Shown: piece after piece, positions 37,480-44,333 of the stretch
How positions within the stretch are numbered: the stretch's first letter is position 1
Layout: every line of letters begins with the position of its first letter
Made by a program: the position numbers and the translations under genes
Assembly (NCBI RefSeq): GCF_021533215.1
Contig: NZ_JAJNKA010000001.1
Location: 248,001 to 312,000 of the forward strand
From: Portibacter lacus
GTDB taxonomy: Bacteria; Bacteroidota; Bacteroidia; Chitinophagales; Saprospiraceae
Length of the DNA: 64,000 nt
Direction: 5' to 3'
Notes under the pieces: generated by a model
The model's input: only the letters and a program-made list of their open reading frames with translations
What the model was told of the DNA's origin: nothing
Databases searched by the model: none

Positions 37480-37590
37480 ATGCTTTTAGTTTTTAGTCCT
37501 TAGTTTTTTGTTTTTAGCAACCATTAACTATTTACAATCCTCAGCTCAACGATCCTGTCGTACCTCGGGCTCGGTGATCTTATTTCTTTG

Positions 37591-37773
37591 TTTTAATCTG
37601 CGTCCTTTGCGCAATCTGCGGGCAACTTTTGTTCCCTTCTTAGCAAGCTAATGATCTGATGGTCTGACCTCCAGTTCAGGCTATCAAGATCATGGATTTC
37701 GTGATCACTTTTCCTAGAAATCATAAAACATTCATAGCCTCACTTTATGTGAGACCATGAGTTTTTTTCACTA
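37591..37773. repeat. Intergenic structured repeat, copy B1
   Basis: A 183-bp unit nearly identical to B2 (37881-38062), differing by one extra G and two C/T changes. ATGGTCT (37659-37665) is complementary to AGACCAT (37752-37758), which would fold the whole unit back on itself, and CTCAC/GTGAG forms a small inner hairpin. Confidence 0.9.
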
Positions 37774-37797
37774 TCCACTATCCACTATCCACTACCC
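37770..37797. repeat. Heptamer tandem repeat (ACTATCC)
   Basis: Three copies of ACTATCC followed by ACTACCC directly after repeat B1. A related pair, ACTAACC twice (38059-38072), follows repeat B2 and contains the stop codon of the ABC ATPase gene. Confidence 0.9.
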
Positions 37798-37880
37798 ACT
37801 GTCAGTTATACCGAAACATTCAGCTTCGCAGTCCTCGCCTTCCGCATAATCCTCCCGCGGGCTTACGAGTCTAAATGTTT

Positions 37881-38062
37881 TTTTAATCTGCGTCCTTTGC
37901 GCAATCTGCGGGCAACTTTTTTCCCTTCTTAGCAAGCTAATGATCTGATGGTCTGACTTCTAGTTCAGGCTATCAAGATCATGGATTTCGTGATCACTTT
38001 TCCTAGAAATCATAAAACATTCATAGCCTCACTTTATGTGAGACCATGAGTTTTTTTCACTA
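37881..38062. repeat. Intergenic structured repeat, copy B2
   Basis: The 182-bp second copy of repeat B in direct orientation, separated from B1 by about 107 bp. The near identity implies recent duplication or gene conversion. It abuts the 3' end of the ABC ATPase gene. Confidence 0.9.
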
Positions 38063-38066
38063 ACCA

Positions 38067-38792
38067 CTAACCCATCATTTCCTTCCAAAATGTCAACTCC
38101 TCCTTCACCCCTGTATTCGAATCTTCCACAAACGCCATCTTATCTTTATACACTTTCAAGTTTCCACTCTCCATCATCGCAATTTCATCTCCCATTAAAA
38201 TGGCCTCCTTTAAATCATGAGTAACAAAGAGTGAGGTAATACTGAATTTCTCAGCCAGCCTCCTAAATAATCCCTGCATATTCTTCCTTGTTCCTGCATC
38301 CAAACTCCCGAATGGCTCATCCAATAACAATAAAGATGGATTGGTAATAATGGCTCTGCCAAATGAAACCCTTTGCCTCTGCCCACCAGAAAGTTGATGT
38401 GGCATTTTATCAGCTTGCCCTTCTAGTTCTAGATTAGCAATCATCTCTTCCACTTGAGATTTAACAATGACATTTCCTATTTTCTTAATTCTTAAACCGA
38501 ATGCAATGTTCTCGAAAACGTTCAAGTGCGGAAACAATAGATCTTCCTGATACAGATATACGATGTTCCGTTTCGCTGGCTCAACTTCCAACATTGACCT
38601 ACCATCTAATGATAAGCTGCCAGAATCGGGGACTACTAATCCAGCAATTATTTTCAACATCGTCGTCTTCCCGCAGCCAGATTTCCCTAGAATACTTAGC
38701 GTTTTATGCTGCTCTAAAGAAACATTCAGGTCGATCACCACACTTTCGTCGCCGAAGCTTTTGTTTATATTTTCAATTTCTAAAAACATCAA
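38067..38792 (-). CDS. ABC transporter ATP-binding protein (YnjD-like)
   Basis: A 241-residue ABC ATPase with Walker A (GKSGCGKTT), Q-loop (YLYQEDLLF), signature (LSGGQRQRV), Walker B (LLLLDEPFGSLD) and the switch His (FVTHD). It is short for the sugar/thiamine-type importer ATPases, because the C-terminal regulatory domain is missing. It is last of four genes that overlap each other, and its stop codon lies in a heptamer repeat beside repeat B2. It energises import of the ligand bound by the lipoprotein encoded at 40393-41598. Confidence 0.9.
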   Translation of the reverse strand: MMFLEIENINKSFGDESVVIDLNVSLEQHKTLSILGKSGCGKTTMLKIIAGLVVPDSGSLSLDGRSMLEVEPAKRNIVYLYQEDLLFPHLNVFENIAFGLRIKKIGNVIVKSQVEEMIANLELEGQADKMPHQLSGGQRQRVSFGRAIITNPSLLLLDEPFGSLDAGTRKNMQGLFRRLAEKFSITSLFVTHDLKEAILMGDEIAMMESGNLKVYKDKMAFVEDSNTGVKEELTFWKEMMG

Positions 38793-39559
38793 ATCAGTTT
38801 ATTAAATACAAATCGCTTATTGATATAAATGAGCACTACAGGAGGAATAATTAGCAGACAACAACTCATCGCGCCGTAGTAAAAATTGGCCTCCTTTATA
38901 AATAGAAAAACCTTAATGGTCAATGTCTGGACCTTGCCGACACCGATGATAGAAGTCAGTCCATATTCGAACCAGGAAATCAGGAAAGTCTGAAAAAAGC
39001 AAACCATCATAAGTCCCTTTGCCATCGGTAGTAAAACCTTCGTGAAAGTGGTCCACCTATTTCCACCTAAAGTCGATACCAGGTTCTCGTAATTCTTTAT
39101 TTTTTCATTCCAGAAACTGCTGAAAAAGATCAATGCATATGGAAATGCGATGATAAACTGAGCAATAATTACACCTGCAGTTGTTCCGAAAATCCCTATT
39201 CGTAAAAAATAATAACTCAAGCAAGCACCGAAAACAACGGGTGCCAAGATGTATGGGAAGTAGGTCAACATGGTTAATAGCCCCTTCTTCTTATGATAAC
39301 TTACATATCGACTAATAAAAAATCCACTCAAAGTAGCGGTTACCGCAACACTCAATGAAATCACTAAAGAGATGAAAAAACTATAAGCTAATCCACTTTC
39401 GGTTCCTACTACTTGAACCCAGTTTTTAAGTCCGAAATATTCCGGTAGCAATGCTGGATACCGCCAATCAGATGACAGGGAAAGCAGCAATAAAAAGAAA
39501 AATGGGAACATGATCGCCACCACATATGCCCAGAGCGCTATGGATTTTAACTTACTCAT
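38789..39559 (-). CDS. ABC transporter permease (second half of YnjC-like pair)
   Basis: A 256-residue inner-membrane permease with about six transmembrane helices and the EAA-type loop around LVSTLGGNRWTTFTKVLLPMAKG. It overlaps the first permease gene by 8 nt and the ATPase by 4 nt. Together with the first permease it appears to correspond to the two halves of the fused YnjC permease. Confidence 0.88.
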   Translation of the reverse strand: MSKLKSIALWAYVVAIMFPFFFLLLLSLSSDWRYPALLPEYFGLKNWVQVVGTESGLAYSFFISLVISLSVAVTATLSGFFISRYVSYHKKKGLLTMLTYFPYILAPVVFGACLSYYFLRIGIFGTTAGVIIAQFIIAFPYALIFFSSFWNEKIKNYENLVSTLGGNRWTTFTKVLLPMAKGLMMVCFFQTFLISWFEYGLTSIIGVGKVQTLTIKVFLFIKEANFYYGAMSCCLLIIPPVVLIYINKRFVFNKLI

Positions 39560-40427
39560 GGATATCCTGGGATTTGCGGTTCGAAAATAATAGTATCGTT
39601 GCGATACTTACAATTACAGTATAAATGACAGCCACAACATAGCCTTCAGATATTTTACTTAGGTCAAATTGTTTCAGCTCCCGTACAATCAAGACGGATA
39701 GCATCTGAGGAGATTCTTCTCCTAGAATCAATGGGATTTCATAGGCACCCAGCAAGAAAATAAAGTACAATGCGATCAGTGTCCATGTTTTTTTGATTAG
39801 GACTGGAAGACTTACTCTCCAGATCGTTTGTCGTTCTGAAGCACCAAGTGATCTGGATAATTCTGCCAGTTCGGCAACTCTTTCGTTTTGATATACATTC
39901 AGGAATAAGAGTAAGAAAAAAGGCATGACGACACTGATGAAAACAAGGGTAATCCCGATGGCATATGGATCATTAATTAAATCAGGGAAATCGCTAATTC
40001 CTGATGTGATGCCTATTTTGTTAAATAGTCTGGAGAAAAAACCAGCTTTAGAGAGTACTTGTACCGTAAAGAATGAGGCAACTATTCCTGGAATTGCTAA
40101 GGGTAAGTAGATAACGAATGAAAGTATTCGGCCTCTAAGTTTCTTTTCGAAAGCGAGGGTGAACCACAAGGCTAAAGAAACAGAAATTACAGTTGATACT
40201 AGTGCAATCGCAATACTGTAGAACAACGATTTGACAAATTCTCCAGATTCAAAAACTGCTTTCCAGAACTCTAAAGTGAAACCGCTATTAGCTACGCCGA
40301 TCACTCCGAAACTATACAATAGCGCATATCCGAAGGATAAGGCAAAGGGGGTAATCCCGATGAGAATAAAGAATAATATGCCGATGTAGCCTCTATTTTT
40401 CAATGACTTGGGTTCTGAAGTCTTCAA
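39552..40427 (-). CDS. ABC transporter permease (first half of YnjC-like pair)
   Basis: A 291-residue permease with six predicted transmembrane helices and an EAA loop (ELSRSLGASERQTIWRVSLPVL). It overlaps the substrate-binding protein gene by 35 nt, an unusually long overlap. Heterodimer partner of the second permease. Confidence 0.88.
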   Translation of the reverse strand: MKTSEPKSLKNRGYIGILFFILIGITPFALSFGYALLYSFGVIGVANSGFTLEFWKAVFESGEFVKSLFYSIAIALVSTVISVSLALWFTLAFEKKLRGRILSFVIYLPLAIPGIVASFFTVQVLSKAGFFSRLFNKIGITSGISDFPDLINDPYAIGITLVFISVVMPFFLLLFLNVYQNERVAELAELSRSLGASERQTIWRVSLPVLIKKTWTLIALYFIFLLGAYEIPLILGEESPQMLSVLIVRELKQFDLSKISEGYVVAVIYTVIVSIATILLFSNRKSQDIHE

Positions 40428-41598
40428 ATAATCTGATCATGTATTTAGGATCTGGTTCTTGGATGGCTTTATCTTCTAAATCCGCCATCTCAGGTCCATA
40501 TTTTCTCTTAGGCATTTCTTCAAATTTAGCCTGCCACTCGGATGGGAGTTTTGATGGGTCAAGGATGGTATTAGAATCCATTCCATCTGGACTTGCTTTT
40601 CGGAGTTGAGCTTCAGGTGACATCAGGAAATTGATGACGGTCATTGCTCCTGGTTTATTGGTAGAGTTATATGCAATCCCTAGGTAATTCGCATTTTTAA
40701 TTGTTCCGTTTTCCCACGCATAGCCTTTTGTCGATTTAGGGAATAGTCCTTGGTTCACTTTTTCTTCTATTCCGCCTTCACCGAAACCAAAGCCCAGCAG
40801 TAATTCTCCATTTGCATACATCTGATCCATTTTCGAATGTTCTTTAGGAAAAGTTGTTCCTTTCTTCCAGAAATATTGTTTGTTCCTATTGATATACTCC
40901 CAAAGCTCGCTAGATAGTTTTTCATATTTTGATTCATCGAAAGGACCATTTAACCCTTCAGGCGAGCCACTCAATTCTGAGAGGAAGCTTTTAAGTAAGG
41001 TCATTCCCGAAAAGTCATTAGAAATCGTGAAAGTCTCTGGATTTGCTTTTACATAATCTTCTAATTCCTCGAGGTTAGTTGGCGGTGTCGTAACTCTTGC
41101 GGAATCATAAAATAGTGCAAATTGGCTCACATTCCACGGCGCCTCCATGTAATTCACTTTTTGTTGGAAGTCAATACCTATAAATTGATCATTAAAATCT
41201 ACGAATTGTGCATTCGGAAGAGATTCCACAAATGGTCCCCATAAGCCGTCGATCTGTCGGAGTTGGAAAAAAGTCTCCCCATTGATCCAGACCATATCAA
41301 CTTGCCCAGATTTCACGGCTGCTTGTTTTTCTCCCATAATTAGTTGGACAATTTCGGGTCCTTGTCCACCAGTAATCCTTAGTTCAATATTGAATTTCTC
41401 CTTTACTGTAGGAATGAGATAATTATTAATGTAGTCATTAATCACAGGGCTGCCTTGCCACATCATGAAGTTTACGGTGCTTCCTTCGGCCTTTTGGGTT
41501 ATGTCTTTCCAAGAAAGTTGATCAAGATTAATCTCTGATTCTTTAGCATTAGGCGCACAGGCTGAAATAAGTAAGACAATAAATAGAAGATACCTCAT
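40393..41598 (-). CDS. ABC transporter substrate-binding lipoprotein, YnjB-like
   Basis: A 401-residue solute-binding lipoprotein (lipobox LISAC, Cys14). The body resembles the YnjB/COG4134 family, a relative of thiamine- and iron-binding class proteins: VNFMMWQGSPVINDYINNYL, GGQGPEIVQLIMGEKQAAV and the NVSQFALFYDSARV region. YnjBCD systems have no established substrate. First gene of the four-gene importer. The nearby nucleoside hydrolase and SusCD pair make a nucleoside-like or vitamin-like ligand worth testing. Confidence 0.83.
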   Translation of the reverse strand: MRYLLFIVLLISACAPNAKESEINLDQLSWKDITQKAEGSTVNFMMWQGSPVINDYINNYLIPTVKEKFNIELRITGGQGPEIVQLIMGEKQAAVKSGQVDMVWINGETFFQLRQIDGLWGPFVESLPNAQFVDFNDQFIGIDFQQKVNYMEAPWNVSQFALFYDSARVTTPPTNLEELEDYVKANPETFTISNDFSGMTLLKSFLSELSGSPEGLNGPFDESKYEKLSSELWEYINRNKQYFWKKGTTFPKEHSKMDQMYANGELLLGFGFGEGGIEEKVNQGLFPKSTKGYAWENGTIKNANYLGIAYNSTNKPGAMTVINFLMSPEAQLRKASPDGMDSNTILDPSKLPSEWQAKFEEMPKRKYGPEMADLEDKAIQEPDPKYMIRLFEDFRTQVIEK

Positions 41599-41649
41599 AA
41601 GGTAATTTAGTAGAACAATAAATGGTTATTTTAAATTCGGATTCTGAGA

Positions 41650-42351
41650 TTAGAATCGGAAAGGTGGTGCTCTTAAACTTAGGTTGATTCGAGAATCATA
41701 ATTTAAAAGAAGAATAGTGTATTCTGCAACCGTAATTTTTACAAAAGCTAGAAAATTCTTTAACTGCTTAATTAAAGAACTTGCAAATGAGGTCTTCTTA
41801 GCTAGATAGGAGAAGTCGCCTAAGTGGTTCGTATCTCTAAGTCTATTTAATACATAAATGCTATGATCTTGATCTTGAAGGTATTGCAAAAGGTCATTTT
41901 CTAATTGATCACTTTGCCATCCAAGTGATGAGAACCGTTCTAGATCAAAGCTAGATTTTGTTAACCCAATTAGGTAGGCTCCGTTTCTAAAAGTTGGGCC
42001 GATTGCATTATAACCTTGGGTGAGTTTGCTTGCAACTTTTTCTATTGATGCAACATCTAATTCTATACAGTCATTCCCTATTGTAATTGCGGCTTCAAAA
42101 CCTTGGTCGAAAGCAGCCTTGAAGGCATTTCCAATTTTTTCGCCAAAAGTTCTACCTTTTTGACAAGATTCATCGAAGTGTAAAACTTCTAAATTGGATT
42201 TTTGAAGTGTTTTAAGAGTCTTGTTATAAAGAAATTTAGAGATACTGAGTCGTTGAGCTCTAGTAGAAGCAACTGACCACTTTTTCTGATCAGCTTCTGT
42301 TTCAGCAGTCCTGCTAAAATAAATTAATGCTATTTTGCCATTACTCAACAT
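41650..42351 (-). CDS. DUF2064 (TIGR04282-like) glycosyltransferase-fold protein
   Basis: A 233-residue protein of the DUF2064 family, a GT-A nucleotidyl/glycosyltransferase-like fold: N-terminal KIALIYFSRTAETEADQK, GNDCIELD resembling the metal-binding acidic motif, and GAYLIGLTKSSFD. Family members occur in arsenosugar-like and uncharacterised clusters. Here it lies 51 bp upstream of the ABC operon in the same orientation, so co-transcription is possible. The C-terminal tail INLSLRAPPF recurs in Bacteroidota. Its substrate is unknown. Confidence 0.78.
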   Translation of the reverse strand: MLSNGKIALIYFSRTAETEADQKKWSVASTRAQRLSISKFLYNKTLKTLQKSNLEVLHFDESCQKGRTFGEKIGNAFKAAFDQGFEAAITIGNDCIELDVASIEKVASKLTQGYNAIGPTFRNGAYLIGLTKSSFDLERFSSLGWQSDQLENDLLQYLQDQDHSIYVLNRLRDTNHLGDFSYLAKKTSFASSLIKQLKNFLAFVKITVAEYTILLLNYDSRINLSLRAPPFRF

Positions 42352-42360
42352 AAAGTGAAA

Positions 42361-42513
42361 CTAATTAATTTTTTTTATCTGCTTTCTAAAAAGTGTATTA
42401 CCCGTCTTTTGCTCGACAATTGGTACATTGATTCCTAAGTCTGAATGGAGGTAGCCATTAAGAATAATAGATAAATGTAAATTCTTCTGATATTGTTTAA
42501 AAAATGTTTCCAA
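42361..42513 (-). other. Possible small ORF or gene remnant
   Basis: An open minus-strand frame of 50 residues from a TTG at 42513 to TAG at 42361, filling the gap between two minus-strand genes and overlapping the end of the holin-like gene by 17 nt. The reading includes LHLSIILNGYLHSDLGINVP, which looks protein-like. There is no ATG or GTG start, so it could be a real short gene with a TTG start, a remnant, or chance. Confidence 0.25.
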
Positions 42514-42823
42514 GTATAGCACTTGTTATGGAAACGATTGCAGCTAACCCAAGTGCCCACCAGAAATTGAGAACTTTGAATTTAGGCAGAAACCAATCTG
42601 CTACTTGGATTAAAATGGCATTCAGTAACCATGAAAATATACTTAAAGACAGAATTCCTAATGTAACGATCTTTAGAAAAGTACCCAAGGTGTAACTTAA
42701 GACGGCTACAAGTAATGCTACGACAATAGCTTGCATAAAACTTTTCACTTCGACTCCAGGTAGTAATTTTGCTCCGATAAAAAATGCTGTCCCTGCAACA
42801 AGTATATTAATGATGATTTCCAT
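42497..42823 (-). CDS. Phage-holin-superfamily-IV-like membrane protein
   Basis: A 108-residue protein with four transmembrane helices and the pattern of the Mycobacterial phage-holin superfamily IV (YvlD-like, PF04020): IINILVAGTAFFIGAKLLPGVEV, LGILSLSIFSWLLNAILI, and C-terminal IVSITSAILGNIF. The longer ORF begins at 42871, but Met17 (MEIIINILVAGT, ATG at 42823) matches the family start. Despite the name these are usually not phage genes; no other phage genes are nearby. Function unknown. Confidence 0.8.
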   Translation of the reverse strand: MEIIINILVAGTAFFIGAKLLPGVEVKSFMQAIVVALLVAVLSYTLGTFLKIVTLGILSLSIFSWLLNAILIQVADWFLPKFKVLNFWWALGLAAIVSITSAILGNIF

Positions 42824-43062
42824 AAGTTTTTGTTTTGATACTTTAAAATAAAGCATTGAGTTCGAAATCAATCTTTATTAATGGTAATATACAAAGATTT
42901 GGTGGGCGAATAATTTGTTGGGAGCTAGTTCTCCAGGTCATTTAGTATAACATGATAAAGTTTTTCTTTAGAATTTAGCGCTATTGGTTTACTACTGCTG
43001 TTCGATGGCAATGTTTCCCGTGTTTTATTCGTTAAGCCTAATAACAAACAAAAAAAATCAGA

Positions 43063-43419
43063 ATGAAATATTTAACAGTACTATTGTGCGCACTCTTCTT
43101 AATGTCTTGTAACAAGGATAGAGATGATCCACAGATAAGATTTATAACTCCTGCGCAAAATTCAGAAGTGGAAGCTGGAGTTCAATTTACTATGCAAGCT
43201 GAAGTGACAGATAACGAAGCTATTTCTTCGATAGTTGTTGGTGGAGATGTTCAAGATTTAGAAATAACAGGAATTACAGATGTTTTAAAACATAATTTTT
43301 TGGTAAATATCACTCCTTCTGCTGATACACCCTCTGGGGCCGAATTAACTATAACAGTTACGGCTAAAGATGTAGCAGGTAATAGTGAATCTGAAGATCT
43401 AGTGGTTATCGTAAAATAA
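43063..43419 (+). CDS. Small Ig-like-fold lipoprotein
   Basis: A 118-residue lipoprotein (lipobox LMSC, Cys16) with one Ig-like/cadherin-type beta-sandwich repeat (PAQNSEVEAGVQFTMQAEVTD, SGAELTITVTAKDVAGNSE), similar to domains of DUF4625-type proteins. The short length is consistent with a single domain. Convergent with the TonB-C-like lipoprotein gene, sharing a bidirectional terminator. Confidence 0.75.
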   Translation: MKYLTVLLCALFLMSCNKDRDDPQIRFITPAQNSEVEAGVQFTMQAEVTDNEAISSIVVGGDVQDLEITGITDVLKHNFLVNITPSADTPSGAELTITVTAKDVAGNSESEDLVVIVK

Positions 43420-43436
43420 ACGAAACGAGTAAAAAT

Positions 43437-43484
43437 AAAAAGCCGATGCATTCCCTTAATGAGGAATTGCATCGGCTTTTTTTA
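43437..43484. terminator. Bidirectional intrinsic terminator
   Basis: A long stem (AGCCGATGCA...TGCATCGGCT, with TTCC/GGAA pairing near the loop) is preceded by an A-run and followed by a T-run, between convergent lipoprotein genes. Confidence 0.92.
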
Positions 43485-43496
43485 TTTAAATTAAAA

Positions 43497-44054
43497 TTAA
43501 CTTTCGAATCTTACCGGTATGGTCATTTGAACAGCAACTGGTTTGCCATCTTTCATTGCTGGCTTCCAATTTTCCATCATTCCTACGACATCTACAGCCG
43601 CTTTCTGACATCCATCACATTCCTTTGTTTTACTGCTCGCAACGTATTTCATATTAGATAATGAACCATCTTTTTCGATGACAACAATTACTTGCTCGAA
43701 TCCATCTTGATTTCTATTAATAGCTTCTCTAGGGAATGTTGCATTGTCTTTAACAAACTGTAGCATTTTTTCGTTAGAACATTCTACAGGATTTTCCATA
43801 GATGCACATTCCATGCTGAAAAGTGGTTGCATATCAACATCTGCTATGGTATAGATCATTGCCTCTTCTTCGGCTTTTTTCGTTTCCATTGCTTTATTAT
43901 TATCTGCTGATACCGCGTTTTCTATTTTGTCATTTTCCATAGAGACTTCTTCCGTTGAGGATTTTTTCTCCATATCACAAGAAGCAAACGTGAAAGCAAT
44001 TGATAAAATAATTGCTGGTAAAAGACTTCCGATATTAAATTTTTTTATCAACAT
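43497..44054 (-). CDS. Lipoprotein with TonB C-terminal-like domain
   Basis: A 185-residue protein with a lipoprotein signal (lipobox TFASC at about residue 26), a low-complexity acidic linker (about 30-70), and a domain like the TonB C-terminus: FVKDNATFPREAI, EQVIVVIEKDGSLSNMKYV, and KAAVDVVGMMENWKPAMKDGKPVAVQMTIPV. The gene lacks the transmembrane anchor expected of a functional TonB. CDGC in the domain could form a disulfide. A role as a periplasmic TonB-like partner is possible but unproven. Confidence 0.72.
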   Translation of the reverse strand: MLIKKFNIGSLLPAIILSIAFTFASCDMEKKSSTEEVSMENDKIENAVSADNNKAMETKKAEEEAMIYTIADVDMQPLFSMECASMENPVECSNEKMLQFVKDNATFPREAINRNQDGFEQVIVVIEKDGSLSNMKYVASSKTKECDGCQKAAVDVVGMMENWKPAMKDGKPVAVQMTIPVRFES

Positions 44055-44333
44055 AATTTTTGATTTTTATTTCTCACCTTACTATTCCTTAATTGAAATT
44101 GTTCGAAATTATTTTTTAGTGTAGATATATAAGATTCTATAGTTCTGCTTGCAAATCAAATTTTTATCAGTCCTTTTTTTTATTAAAAACTTTTTTGCAA
44201 ACCAATAGCTAGAAACCTCAATTTGTTTATCCAGATTAGCAGTCTGATAGTTGCTTAATCTATTCAGTTGAATATCATTGTCATTTTACTTACCTTAATT
44301 GTTCTTTAAATAATTTATACTTTATTTTTAACA

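Larger units (their letters stand above)
37480..38066. other. 587-bp intergenic region with tandem structured repeats B1 and B2
   Basis: Separates the nucleoside hydrolase operon from the ABC operon. It consists almost wholly of repeat copies B1 and B2, a heptamer array and a GC-richer spacer. I saw no ORF or TPP-riboswitch-like core. The promoter for the nucleoside operon must lie here or upstream. Confidence 0.6.

Noticed and set aside
37480-38066. A TPP or other riboswitch ahead of the nucleoside hydrolase or ABC genes.
   Set aside because: I looked for conserved thiamine-riboswitch words on the minus strand and saw none; the space is explained by repeats B1 and B2.
42497-42823. Evidence for a prophage because of the holin-like protein.
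   Set aside because: The holin-superfamily-IV family is common as an ordinary membrane protein, and no capsid, terminase, integrase or lysin gene lies nearby.
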